Shown: positions 16,181-24,633 of the stretch, in pieces | How the letters are laid out: every line of letters begins with the position of its first letter | How positions within the stretch are numbered: the first letter of the stretch is position 1 | Assembly: GCF_003991225.1 (NCBI RefSeq) | Contig: NZ_JTFC01000029.1 | Span: 61,990-125,989, forward strand | From: Candidatus Kurthia intestinigallinarum | GTDB lineage: Bacteria; Bacillota; Bacilli; Bacillales_A; Planococcaceae | Direction of reading: 5' to 3' | Length of the DNA stretch: 64,000 nucleotides | Notes under the pieces: generated by a model | What the model saw: the letters and a program-made list of their open reading frames with translations, nothing else | What the model was told of the DNA's origin: nothing | The model's database searches: none | Program-made: the position numbers and the translations under genes

Positions 16181-16231
16181 TGATAACGATTATCGTTTAA
16201 TACACTCTTATTTTATTGATAATGATTTTCA
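16181..16231 (-). promoter_or_regulatory. two Fur boxes in the iron-operon promoter
   Basis: TGATAATGATTTTCA at 16217-16231 differs by one base from the 7-1-7 Fur core TGATAATNATTATCA; TGATAACGATTATCG at 16181-16195 differs by two. Both lie within 75 bp upstream of the first gene. Known role: Fur-Fe2+ represses. Confidence 0.85.
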
Positions 16232-16395
16232 ATTGCAAATCAAACTGTGCGAACGCTGAAAACTTGTCGAATTTTAACGAAAAAATGATTTAAACGAATA
16301 AATACTGTTTTTTAAACAGTCGATAATACAGCATTTAAAAGGGATTTTATAGCATTTAAAAGAAAAATAAACATTTCGACAAAAATTGACAAAAT

Positions 16396-16424
16396 AAAAA
16401 GAGGTCGGTTAAAACCGCCTCTTT
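16396..16424 (-). terminator. terminator of the dpp/ykf operon
   Basis: AAAGAGG-t-CGGTT / AACCG-CCTCTTT stem with a short loop; on the minus strand it runs into TTTTTATTTTG. It overlaps the last base pairs of ykfD. Confidence 0.8.
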
Positions 16425-17427
16425 ACACTTCCTGTTGCACGCGTAATGGTTTGCCCATTTCAATCGAATCATCCATTAAGTGACAGGCCACAAAATGCTC
16501 GCCCTCCTGCTCACGCCACGTAGGCTCCACTGTGACACACGCCTCACAGGCATGAGCACAGCGCGTATGAAATACACAGCCTGTTGGTGGATCAATCGGA
16601 CTCGGTAGCTCGCCCTCTAAAATAATTCGACGGCGGGACTCCTCAATATCTGGGTCAGGTATCGGAATGGCAGATAATAATGCCTGCGTATACGGATGCA
16701 GTGGATTATGATACAGCTGCTCACTCGTCGTCAGCTCGACGATTTTCCCTAAATACATTACCGCAATTCGGCTCGAAATATATTTTACCATCGATAAATC
16801 ATGCGCAATAAATAAGTAGGTGAAACCCTTTTCCTTTTGTAAACGCTGCAGGAGCTTCACGACCGATGCCTGTACAGATACATCGAGTGCTGAAATCGGC
16901 TCATCACAAATAATAAACTCCGGGTCTAATGCGAGTGCGCGGGCAATCCCGATACGCTGGCGCTGTCCACCAGAAAATTCATGCGGATAGCGATTGGCAT
17001 GATCTCGGTTTAGCCCAACGGATTCCAGTAGCTCATAAATTTTCGCTGACAGCTCTTTTTTTGATTGATAGATTTCATGTACAAGCAGCGGCTCTGCGAT
17101 AATTTCATATACGGTAGAGCGCGGATTTAGTGAGGCATACGGGTCCTGAAAAATCATCTGCATTTGACGTAAAAATTGATGACGCTCTTTGTCGGTTTTC
17201 TTATGCACATCCTGCCCCTTAAACAGCACCTCGCCACCTGAGCGATTGTATAAGCCCATAATTGTACGGCCGGCTGTCGATTTCCCGCAGCCTGATTCGC
17301 CAACGAGGCCAAATGTTTCGCCCTTTTTTACATCAAATGAGATACCATTCACTGCTTTTAATGTTTGATTTCGCTCTAATGAAAAATGCTTTTGCAGCGC
17401 TTTGACTTCTAAAATTTTATCATTCAT
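16423..17427 (-). CDS. ykfD: peptide ABC transporter ATP-binding protein (YkfD/OppF type)
   Basis: 334 residues. Walker A GLVGESGCGKSTAGR, signature FSGGQRQRIGIARAL, Walker B FIICDEPISALD, and the C-terminal oligopeptide-transporter domain with the Cys cluster (CVFHTRCAHACEAC) typical of OppD/OppF. It would form a heterodimer with DppD. In Bacillus subtilis ykfD likewise closes the dpp-ykf region, so the name is given by gene order and family. ATG 17427 follows AAGGGGG. Last gene of the operon. Confidence 0.82.
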   Translation of the reverse strand: MNDKILEVKALQKHFSLERNQTLKAVNGISFDVKKGETFGLVGESGCGKSTAGRTIMGLYNRSGGEVLFKGQDVHKKTDKERHQFLRQMQMIFQDPYASLNPRSTVYEIIAEPLLVHEIYQSKKELSAKIYELLESVGLNRDHANRYPHEFSGGQRQRIGIARALALDPEFIICDEPISALDVSVQASVVKLLQRLQKEKGFTYLFIAHDLSMVKYISSRIAVMYLGKIVELTTSEQLYHNPLHPYTQALLSAIPIPDPDIEESRRRIILEGELPSPIDPPTGCVFHTRCAHACEACVTVEPTWREQEGEHFVACHLMDDSIEMGKPLRVQQEV

Positions 17428-17444
17428 CGTTGTATCCCCCTTCG

Positions 17445-18368
17445 TTATTGCACACCCGCTTCAATCGTAATCGCTCTATTTGTCGCATCTAGTACCGCAT
17501 TTACCCCGAGTGGCAATGCAAAATGCGGCTGACAATGCCCGATTTGCACCCCTTTCACGACCGGCACCTGTAGTGATGCAAAGTAATGTGCGAAAACCTC
17601 ATCTAGTATTAGTGATTTTTTTCGTTTCTTCGGCTCAGCACCGGAAAAACTCGCAATAATAACCCCACTTACTTCATTGAGTACACCAGCCATTCGGAGC
17701 TGATTGAGCATGCCATCCACGCGGTACGGCTCCTCATCTACATCCTCAATTAATAAAAGATTACCAGCCGTCAGTGGCATATAATCTGTACCGACAGCGC
17801 TCGCGAGTAAGCTCAGATTACCTCCAACAATTTTGCCGTGGGCTACACCTTCAACTACCGTTTCGATACCCGCATAAAAGCGGTCATCATAAACAAGCGC
17901 TGTAGGTGTGAATAGCTGCTGAAACTGTGCGGCTGACTGTTCTAAAAAGGTGTCATGTCCAATATCTGAGCCAAGCATCGGCCCGTGGAATGTCACCAGG
18001 TCTGCGTGACGCTGAAATGCATTATGTAAAAATGTAATATCTGAATAGCCCCAGAAAATTTTCGGATTTTGACGAATGAGCTCAAAATCGAGCGTATCCG
18101 TATAACGTGCGCTCCCATAGCCACCGCACGCACAAATAATGCCCGCAATATCCTCGCGGCGGAACATGTCCTCTACGTCCGCTTTACGCAGGTCATCGGT
18201 CGCGGATAAATAGCCATATTCGCTATGTGCTGTTTTTCCAAATTCGTATTCGAGACCTAGCGCTGTTAAAAATGCGAGCGACTTTTCCAATGCCTTTTGA
18301 TTGGGTGAGCTTGCTGGTGCGATAATGCCAATTTTATCGCCCTTTTTTAATCGTTGTGGTTTCTGCAT
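17445..18368 (-). CDS. ykfA: LD-carboxypeptidase, peptidase family S66 (YkfA/LdcA)
   Basis: 307 residues. KGDKIGIIAPASSP opens the family; FHGPMLGSD holds the nucleophile-region Ser, and LLIEDVDEEPYRVDGMLNQLR plus IGHCQPHFALPLG carry the Glu and His of the Ser-Glu-His triad. Known activity: removal of the terminal D-Ala of murein tetrapeptides from the L,D bond, or defence against microcin C-like peptides (MccF branch). Set among dpp genes, a murein-peptide recycling role fits best. ATG 18368 lies 9 nt after GAAGGGGG; the frame extends upstream without an SD. Confidence 0.85.
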   Translation of the reverse strand: MQKPQRLKKGDKIGIIAPASSPNQKALEKSLAFLTALGLEYEFGKTAHSEYGYLSATDDLRKADVEDMFRREDIAGIICACGGYGSARYTDTLDFELIRQNPKIFWGYSDITFLHNAFQRHADLVTFHGPMLGSDIGHDTFLEQSAAQFQQLFTPTALVYDDRFYAGIETVVEGVAHGKIVGGNLSLLASAVGTDYMPLTAGNLLLIEDVDEEPYRVDGMLNQLRMAGVLNEVSGVIIASFSGAEPKKRKKSLILDEVFAHYFASLQVPVVKGVQIGHCQPHFALPLGVNAVLDATNRAITIEAGVQ

Positions 18369-18380
18369 ATAAGAACGCCC

Positions 18381-18439
18381 CCTTCGCTGTAGAAACAAAC
18401 ACGTTATTTCTACAGCGAAGGGCAGTGACGAGCACTGCC
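18381..18439 (-). promoter_or_regulatory. two hairpins between dppE and ykfA
   Basis: A 15-bp perfect stem (CCTTCGCTGTAGAAA with its complement, 18381-18395 and 18407-18421, 11-nt loop) followed by GGCAGTG/CACTGCC (18421-18439). No T run follows on the minus strand, so it is more likely an mRNA processing or stability element than a terminator. The large stem ends inside the SD of ykfA (GAAGGGGG), so it may damp ykfA translation. Confidence 0.7.
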
Positions 18440-18447
18440 AGCTTCCA

Positions 18448-20073
18448 TTATTCTTTATCCGCAAATTTCAACTCTAAATAACCAACTGGGTGACGCACGA
18501 TGCCTGATACAGAAGGCTTTTGCACGCTTAATTGATTGTAGAAATGAACAGGCACGATTGGTGCTTCTTCAATTAATAATTTTTCTGCATCTTGTAGTAG
18601 TGTCCAGCGTTTTTCAGAATCTTGCTCTGATTTCGCATCCGCAATTAACTGATCATATTCTTTATTTGACCACGCTGTACGGTTCATTGAAGAATCCGTA
18701 ATGAAGCTTTCTAATGCATTCACTGGATCTGCATAGTCATATAAGAATGATGAACGAGATAATTGATGCTTTAATTCTTTTTGCTCCGCCATAAATACGC
18801 TTGATTCCACGCTTTGTAGCTTCACTTCAACACCTAATGCTTCTTTGAACTGGTCTTGTAAGGCAACCGCCACTTTTTGGTTATCTGGTGATGTACCATA
18901 CGTCAGTGTTACTTTCGGAAGTGTATCCCAGCCCTCTTCCTTCATACCTTCTTCTAATAATTTCTTCGCTTTTTCTTTATCAAGACCGATTAAATCGCCA
19001 ACTGTATCACGGAATTCATTACCATCTGGCCCTTTGAAGCCATATGATACGAAGCCATGCGCTGGTTTTTGACCGATTTTCGTTACGTATTCCACAATAT
19101 TATCTTGGTCTACTGCATACGCAAATGCTTGGCGTACTTTTTTGTTTGTGAATGGCTCTTTTTCTACGTTAAAGCGGTAGAATGCCACACCCGCTTGCTC
19201 TGAATTGACTAATTCATCGCTATCTTTTAATTTCGAATACATTTCACCTGGTACAGATGAAATATCCAGCTCATCTGATTGATACATTTGATATTCTGTA
19301 TTCGTATCATTGACCATTGCCCACTCGACTTTATCAAGCTTTACATTGTCTTTATCCCAATACTGGTCATTTTTCTCAAAGACCATTTTTGAGTCGTGAT
19401 CCCATGATGCTAATTTGAATGGACCATTCGCAACAAAAGAATCTGCCTCAGCGAACCATTTCGCATTGTCTGTCGCTGCTTTTTCATTTACTGGGAAGAA
19501 GCTCGGATTTGAAATAATATTTAGAAATGCCTCTGTTGGATCGGTTAATGTTACTTCAAATGTTTTATCATCAATTGCTTTAATACCAATACCATCTGCT
19601 TTCCCTTCACCTGTATTAAAGTCCTCAGCACCAACAATACCGTACGCTAAAAATGCTGCAGGTGACGCTGTTTCAGGGTCTAGCATATGCGTCCAGCCAT
19701 ATACGAAGTCACCAGCTGTTACTGCATCGCCATTTGACCATTTCGCACCTTCACGTAATGTGAAGGTATATGTTTTTTGGTCATCTGAAATATCGATTTT
19801 TTCAGCAATGGCTTCTTTTGGCTCGTTGTTTTCATCTAAACGAACTAAGCCCTCCATTAAGTTATTTAATGGATTCCACGATACCGCATCAAATGCCACA
19901 GACGGGTCAAAGGATGTCGGCTCGACACCATTGTTTAAATACAACACTTTTTCTGACTTTTTATCGCCAGAAGACTCACTGCCTTCATTTTTTCCTGCAT
20001 CCTCATTTGCGGTACAGGCCGCCATGACAACCATTGCAAGCGCCAATAGCGTAAGTAATAGCCACTTCTTCAT
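18448..20073 (-). CDS. dppE: dipeptide/murein peptide-binding lipoprotein
   Basis: 541 residues. Lipoprotein signal VVMAACTANE (Cys about 20), then the SBP_bac_5 fold: EPTSFDPSVAFDAVSWNPLNNLMEGL, YTFTLREGAKWSNGD, KKVRQAFAYAVDQDNIV, LYDYADPVNALESF and GIVRHPVGYLELKFADK. The wording of several segments closely recalls B. subtilis DppE, which binds murein tripeptide and dipeptides. It delivers peptides to DppBC. Sits after dppD and 80 bp before ykfA. ATG follows AAAGGGGG. Confidence 0.88.
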   Translation of the reverse strand: MKKWLLLTLLALAMVVMAACTANEDAGKNEGSESSGDKKSEKVLYLNNGVEPTSFDPSVAFDAVSWNPLNNLMEGLVRLDENNEPKEAIAEKIDISDDQKTYTFTLREGAKWSNGDAVTAGDFVYGWTHMLDPETASPAAFLAYGIVGAEDFNTGEGKADGIGIKAIDDKTFEVTLTDPTEAFLNIISNPSFFPVNEKAATDNAKWFAEADSFVANGPFKLASWDHDSKMVFEKNDQYWDKDNVKLDKVEWAMVNDTNTEYQMYQSDELDISSVPGEMYSKLKDSDELVNSEQAGVAFYRFNVEKEPFTNKKVRQAFAYAVDQDNIVEYVTKIGQKPAHGFVSYGFKGPDGNEFRDTVGDLIGLDKEKAKKLLEEGMKEEGWDTLPKVTLTYGTSPDNQKVAVALQDQFKEALGVEVKLQSVESSVFMAEQKELKHQLSRSSFLYDYADPVNALESFITDSSMNRTAWSNKEYDQLIADAKSEQDSEKRWTLLQDAEKLLIEEAPIVPVHFYNQLSVQKPSVSGIVRHPVGYLELKFADKE

Positions 20074-20127
20074 AAAAATCCCCCTTTTGATTCAAATGAT
20101 GTATGTGATGTACAACTGTACGAGTCA

Positions 20128-21162
20128 CTAATAATTAGCGAAAAGCCCCTTTGCTCGCTCATCTTGCTGCCAGCAATAACTACGGTGCTCCTCCGTTATA
20201 TATGTCGCAGGTGGTTCTACGTGCTCACAGACATCCATCGCAAATGGACAGCGTGCCGCAAAGCCACAGCCTACTGGTGGGTCAAATAAATCGGGTGGTG
20301 TGCCATCAATTGGCTTGAGCTCCTCCTCTAGTAAATCGAGACGCGGAACAGAATTAAGCAAGCCGCGCGTATATGGATGCGTGTTGCGGTAGAAAATATC
20401 CCGCTTCGTGCCAATTTCAATAATTTGCCCAGCATACATGACCGCAATACGATCAGCAATTTTCGCGACAACGCCTAAATCATGGGTAATTAAAATAATG
20501 GAGATGCCCATGCGCTCCTGAATCGATGCGAATAACTCTAAAATCTGTGCTTGAATCGTCACATCAAGCGCGGTCGTCGGCTCATCGGCAATGAGCACGT
20601 CCGGCTCGCAAATAAGCGCAATCGCAATGACAATTCGTTGGCGCATTCCACCTGAAAATTGGTGGGCATATTGCTTTAAGCGCTCTTCTGGATTTGGAAT
20701 TCCAACGAGATTCAGCATCTCGATTGCCCGTTTTTTCGCCTCATCCTTTGATAAACCATGATGGGTACGAATCCCTTCTGTTAGCTGCTCACCAATCGTC
20801 AGTGTTGGATTTAGTGCCGTCATCGGATCTTGAAAAATCATCGAAATGTCCATACCTTGAATTTTACGCAGTGCTTTTTTCGGCATCTTTGATAAATCCT
20901 TGCCGTTGTATACAATCTGCCCATTTTCAATGCGACCCGGTGGCTGTGGAATAAGGCCCATAATGGCGTTCGATGTTACACTTTTACCGCAACCCGATTC
21001 GCCTACAATGGCTAGTGTCTCGCCTTTATACAAATCAAAAGAAACGCCACGCACGGCCTTTACCTCGCCTCCAAATGTTTTGAAGGTTACATGTAAATTA
21101 TGCACTTCTAATACTTTTTCACGGGCAGCAACATGCTCATGCTGCTGTGCTTGTGTCATCAT
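20128..21162 (-). CDS. dppD: peptide ABC transporter ATP-binding protein
   Basis: 344 residues. Walker A AIVGESGCGKSVTSN, signature FSGGMRQRIVIAIAL, Walker B VLIADEPTTALD, H-loop ITHDLGVVAKIADR, and the OppD/DppD C-terminal Cys motif (CGFAARCPFAMDVCEH). Pairs with YkfD to energise DppBC. Starts 4 nt after the dppC stop, so translation is coupled. ATG follows AAGGGGG. Confidence 0.88.
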   Translation of the reverse strand: MMTQAQQHEHVAAREKVLEVHNLHVTFKTFGGEVKAVRGVSFDLYKGETLAIVGESGCGKSVTSNAIMGLIPQPPGRIENGQIVYNGKDLSKMPKKALRKIQGMDISMIFQDPMTALNPTLTIGEQLTEGIRTHHGLSKDEAKKRAIEMLNLVGIPNPEERLKQYAHQFSGGMRQRIVIAIALICEPDVLIADEPTTALDVTIQAQILELFASIQERMGISIILITHDLGVVAKIADRIAVMYAGQIIEIGTKRDIFYRNTHPYTRGLLNSVPRLDLLEEELKPIDGTPPDLFDPPVGCGFAARCPFAMDVCEHVEPPATYITEEHRSYCWQQDERAKGLFANY

Positions 21163-21166
21163 GTCG

Positions 21167-22093
21167 TTACCCCCTTAACTTCGGATCTAGCGCATCTTGT
21201 AGACCATCGCCGAGTACGTTAAATGCGAACATCGTAATCGAAATAAATAATGCTGGGAAGAATAACCGCCACCAGTCGCCAGATAAAATAACCGGTAAGG
21301 CATCATTCGCCATTACGCCCCAGCTGGCATACGGTGCTTGTACACCAAGTCCTAAGAAACTAAGGAATGCTTCCGCAAAAATGGCACTTGGGACACTTAA
21401 TGTAATTTGAACAATAATGGGCCCCATTGTATTTGGTAATAAGTTTTTACGAATAATGCGGGATGAGCTCGCACCAAAGGATTTCGAAGCGGTGACGAAT
21501 TCGTAGTTTTTAATTTGTAGCACCTGCCCACGTACAATACGTGCCATACCGACCCAGCCGGTAATGGTCAGAGCAATAATAATCGTCGTTAAACTTGGCC
21601 CCATCACAACCATTAATAAAATAACAACAAGTAGATTGGGTAAGCCATATAGCACTTCAACAATACGCATCATGACCATATCGACGCGGCCACCTTTATA
21701 GCCGCTAATACCGCCATAAATAATGCCGACGATACAGTCGATTAACGCGGCCATTAAGCCAACAAATAAGGAAATCCGTGCGCCGTACCATGTTCGCGTA
21801 AAGACATCGCGCCCCATTTCATCAGTTCCAAACCAGTGCTTTGCTGAAGGGGGCTGATTTTGATTCGGTAAGTCTGTTGTCGTCACCGAATGGGGTGAAA
21901 AAATCGGTACAAAAACCGCAAAGAGTGCTAACAACACAAGAAAAATCAAGCCAAGCATCGCAAGTTTATTTTTACGAAGCCTACGCCACGCATCTTTCCA
22001 GTAAGAGAGCGACGGCCGCATGACCTGTTCTTTTTCATCGCCATCCTTTTTTTTAGGACGAAACCATTCGTCTTTTACATCGATATTTGTCAT
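21167..22093 (-). CDS. dppC: peptide ABC transporter permease
   Basis: 308 residues. Cytosolic N-terminal tail, one helix (about 45-65), the OppC N-terminal domain (WFGTDEMGRDVFTRTWYGARISL) and a BPD_transp_1 core of five helices with the EAA loop (EFVTASKSFGASSSRIIRKNLLPN). Overlaps dppB by 4 nt (ATGA). Inner half of the peptide channel. Confidence 0.88.
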   Translation of the reverse strand: MTNIDVKDEWFRPKKKDGDEKEQVMRPSLSYWKDAWRRLRKNKLAMLGLIFLVLLALFAVFVPIFSPHSVTTTDLPNQNQPPSAKHWFGTDEMGRDVFTRTWYGARISLFVGLMAALIDCIVGIIYGGISGYKGGRVDMVMMRIVEVLYGLPNLLVVILLMVVMGPSLTTIIIALTITGWVGMARIVRGQVLQIKNYEFVTASKSFGASSSRIIRKNLLPNTMGPIIVQITLSVPSAIFAEAFLSFLGLGVQAPYASWGVMANDALPVILSGDWWRLFFPALFISITMFAFNVLGDGLQDALDPKLRG

Positions 22094-23028
22094 GAAGTTT
22101 CACCTTCTTTTTTATGCAGTTTAATTCGTGGATCTAACAAGCCATATACAATGTCGACGATAAACAGCATGAATACTAAGAAGGCGCTGTAAAAGACCGT
22201 TGTGCCCATAATAACGGGGTAATCACGGTTATTAATACTCTCAACGAAGTATTTCCCCATCCCTGGTATCGCAAAGATTTTTTCAATAACGAATGTTCCC
22301 GTTAAAATGGATGCGAGCATCGTGCCCATAATCGTCACGACCGGCATCATTGCATTACGCAGTGCATGTCGGAATACAATGCGCCATGGCTTCAGCCCCT
22401 TCGCCTTTGCCATCTTTATGTAGTCCTGTGTCAGCACCTCAAGCATACTTGAGCGTGTTAGACGGGCGATAATCGCCATTGGGCCTGTAGCGAGGGCAAG
22501 TGTTGGCAAAATCATATGCTTTGGACTCGACCATGTAGCAGCAGGCAACCAGCCAAGCTGACCCGCAAATACTTGAATCAGTACCGTCGCTAAAATAAAG
22601 TTTGGAATGGATATTCCAATAACCGCAATCGCCATCGCAAAATAATCAATGAGCCCGTTATGCCGCAGCGCTGCGAGCGTTCCTAAAATAATCCCGGAAA
22701 TACAGGCGACAATAATCGTAATCATGCCGAGCTCAAGCGAGATTGGAAATCCTCGTTCTAGCAGCGAATTCACTGTTTCATTTGGCTTTTTAATCGATGG
22801 GCCAAAATCGAATGTCACAATGGCTTTCAAATAACTGACATACTGTACCGGAAGCGGATCATCGAGATGATAAAACTTTTCTAAGTTTTGTTGAATGACC
22901 GGATTCGACGTTTTATCGCTGTCAAATGGCGAGCCCGGAATCGAATGCATAAGCGCAAAAGTCAAGGTCGCAATAATAAAAATCGTCGCAATCATCATAA
23001 GAAAACGTTTAATAATGTATGAAACCAT
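22090..23028 (-). CDS. dppB: peptide ABC transporter permease
   Basis: 312 residues. First helix at about 9-30 with FALMHSIPGSPFD just after it, as in OppB/DppB, then the BPD_transp_1 core and EAA loop (DYIKMAKAKGLKPWRIVFRHALRN). ATG 23028 lies 9 nt after AGGAGG; the open frame reaches 14 codons further up but without an SD. First gene of the operon; the dppA D-aminopeptidase of B. subtilis is absent here. Confidence 0.88.
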   Translation of the reverse strand: MVSYIIKRFLMMIATIFIIATLTFALMHSIPGSPFDSDKTSNPVIQQNLEKFYHLDDPLPVQYVSYLKAIVTFDFGPSIKKPNETVNSLLERGFPISLELGMITIIVACISGIILGTLAALRHNGLIDYFAMAIAVIGISIPNFILATVLIQVFAGQLGWLPAATWSSPKHMILPTLALATGPMAIIARLTRSSMLEVLTQDYIKMAKAKGLKPWRIVFRHALRNAMMPVVTIMGTMLASILTGTFVIEKIFAIPGMGKYFVESINNRDYPVIMGTTVFYSAFLVFMLFIVDIVYGLLDPRIKLHKKEGETS

Positions 23029-23320
23029 CTGTGTGCACCTCCTACTCAAGCTAAATTTAAAAGGAAACAAAAATCTTTTATGGTTATTTTTGTTAAAAAT
23101 ATATTATCAGAATTTTCCTACTATTACAATTTTATTCTACAAAAATATTCGAAATATGCTTAGTTACGCTGTAAAATGCTAGAAACATTCCAAATTCCAT
23201 TTATCACTCTTTTTTCATTGGATAAAAATACTATTGTTCAGTATTTTTGTTAATATATTAAGATTTTTCGTCATACGGAATTTATCAAAATTCAGCTAGC
23301 TAATCTTTCTTTAAACAGCA
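23029..23320 (-). promoter_or_regulatory. promoter region of the dpp operon, possible CodY site
   Basis: AT-rich and gene-free. On the minus strand AAAATTCTGATAATA (23102-23116) matches 11 of 15 positions of the CodY box AATTTTCWGAAAATT, and AATATTCGAAATAT lies near 23143-23157. B. subtilis dpp is known to be CodY-repressed, but in AT-rich DNA such matches are weak evidence. No riboswitch or T-box was recognised. Confidence 0.3.
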
Positions 23321-23358
23321 AAAAAGCGATTGATGAAAAAAGTCCATCAATCGCTTTT
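23321..23358 (-). terminator. terminator of trpB
   Basis: 14-bp stem AAAAGCGATTGATG/CATCAATCGCTTTT with a 9-nt loop, and T-rich on the minus strand, 15 nt past the trpB stop. Confidence 0.85.
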
Positions 23359-23372
23359 ACCTATCTATTCAA

Positions 23373-24539
23373 TTAGTCCTTGTTTAACATTGCATAGACT
23401 TGCTCCACATCTTTGTCCCCGCGCCCTGAAATATTGATGATAATGACATCATCGGTTGATAGTGTCGGTGCAAATTTCAGCGCATATGCCACGGCATGTG
23501 AGCTTTCTAACGCCGGAATAATACCTTCTTCTTTTGAAAGTATCATAAAGGCTTCTAATACTTCCTCATTCGATACGGTCACATATTCACCGCGCCCTGT
23601 CACCTTTAATTGCGAGTGCTCAGGACCCGCGCCAGGATAATCTAAACCTGCCGCAATCGAATACGTTGGCTGTGGGTTCCCTGCCTCATCTTGTAGCACA
23701 AGGCAGCGGAAGCCATGTAAATCACCCGGTGTTCCCTGTGTAAGCGATGGTGCCTGGTCCGGTTCAACACCAATCAAGCGTACCGCTGCATCATCAATAT
23801 ATTCTGCAAACGAACCAATGGCATTACTCCCACCACCCACACATGCTAGAACAGCTGTCGGTAATTTGCCTTCTTTTTCTAAAATTTGTTCGCGACTTTC
23901 GCGGCTAATGACGGATTGGAAATGCTTCACCATCGTTGGGAATGGATGTGGGCCGACAGCCGAGCCTAGTAGATAAAATGAATTTTCATAGTTCTCTACT
24001 AAATCGGCAAATGCCGCATCAACCGCTTCTTTTAAGCGACCTTGCCCATCTGTTACCGCAACAACTTTCGCACCTAAGAGCTCCATACGGAATACATTTA
24101 GCGCTTGGCGTTTCATATCTTCCGCACCCATATAAATAACACAATCCATTTTAAACATTGCACAAACGGTTGCCGTTGCGACACCATGCTGACCAGCACC
24201 TGTCTCCGCAATAATACGGTGCGCACCCATACGTTTTGCTAAAAGAATTTGTCCTAATACATTGTTAATTTTATGAGAGCCTGTATGATTCAAGTCCTCG
24301 CGCTTTAAGTAGATTTTTGCGCCATCTAAACGAGTCGTTAAATTTTCAGCGAAGTAAAGGGGTGACTTACGCCCAACATACTCACTGAAATAATAATCAA
24401 GCTCTTTTTTGAAATCTGCATCATCTTTATATTTATTGAAGTTTTCCTCTAAAATCGATAATACATTTTGCAATTCAGGTGGGACCTGACTACCACCAAA
24501 CTCACCAAAATAACCTGCTTGTGTTTTTTCTAAACTCAT
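23373..24539 (-). CDS. trpB: tryptophan synthase beta chain, stand-alone
   Basis: 388 residues, normal for TrpB. HKINNVLGQILLA carries the PLP Lys, GAGQHGVATATVCA and CVGGGSNAIGSF bind the substrate and PLP phosphate, and NISGRGDKDV closes the fold. It condenses indole (or indole from indole-glycerol phosphate through TrpA) with serine to give tryptophan. No trpA or other trp gene is beside it, so it may act alone as an indole-salvage enzyme or as the partner of a distant trpA. ATG follows GAGGAG. Upstream is a perfect ACTGAATATTCAGT palindrome. Confidence 0.93.
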   Translation of the reverse strand: MSLEKTQAGYFGEFGGSQVPPELQNVLSILEENFNKYKDDADFKKELDYYFSEYVGRKSPLYFAENLTTRLDGAKIYLKREDLNHTGSHKINNVLGQILLAKRMGAHRIIAETGAGQHGVATATVCAMFKMDCVIYMGAEDMKRQALNVFRMELLGAKVVAVTDGQGRLKEAVDAAFADLVENYENSFYLLGSAVGPHPFPTMVKHFQSVISRESREQILEKEGKLPTAVLACVGGGSNAIGSFAEYIDDAAVRLIGVEPDQAPSLTQGTPGDLHGFRCLVLQDEAGNPQPTYSIAAGLDYPGAGPEHSQLKVTGRGEYVTVSNEEVLEAFMILSKEEGIIPALESSHAVAYALKFAPTLSTDDVIIINISGRGDKDVEQVYAMLNKD

Positions 24540-24565
24540 CTCAACCTGCTCCTCTCATAACCAAA

Positions 24566-24579
24566 ACTGAATATTCAGT
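24566..24579. promoter_or_regulatory. 14-bp palindrome upstream of trpB
   Basis: ACTGAATATTCAGT is a perfect palindrome 27 bp upstream of the trpB start, in a 94-bp gap between the HAD gene and trpB. Could be an operator or a short hairpin; no regulator is assigned. No T-box specifier structure fits in this gap. Confidence 0.35.
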
Positions 24580-24633
24580 ATATTCTAATAGACTATCTCA
24601 ACTTTTTCAATCTAAACGGTCAAACTAAGCAAA

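Noticed and set aside
19415..20131. Long open frame opposite dppE (238 codons)
   Set aside because: Exact antisense shadow of dppE with low-complexity Ser-rich product, no SD and no family match.
24540..24633. T-box or trp attenuator upstream of trpB
   Set aside because: The gap is only 94 bp and shows no T-box sequence, specifier stem or terminator; only a 14-bp palindrome is present.
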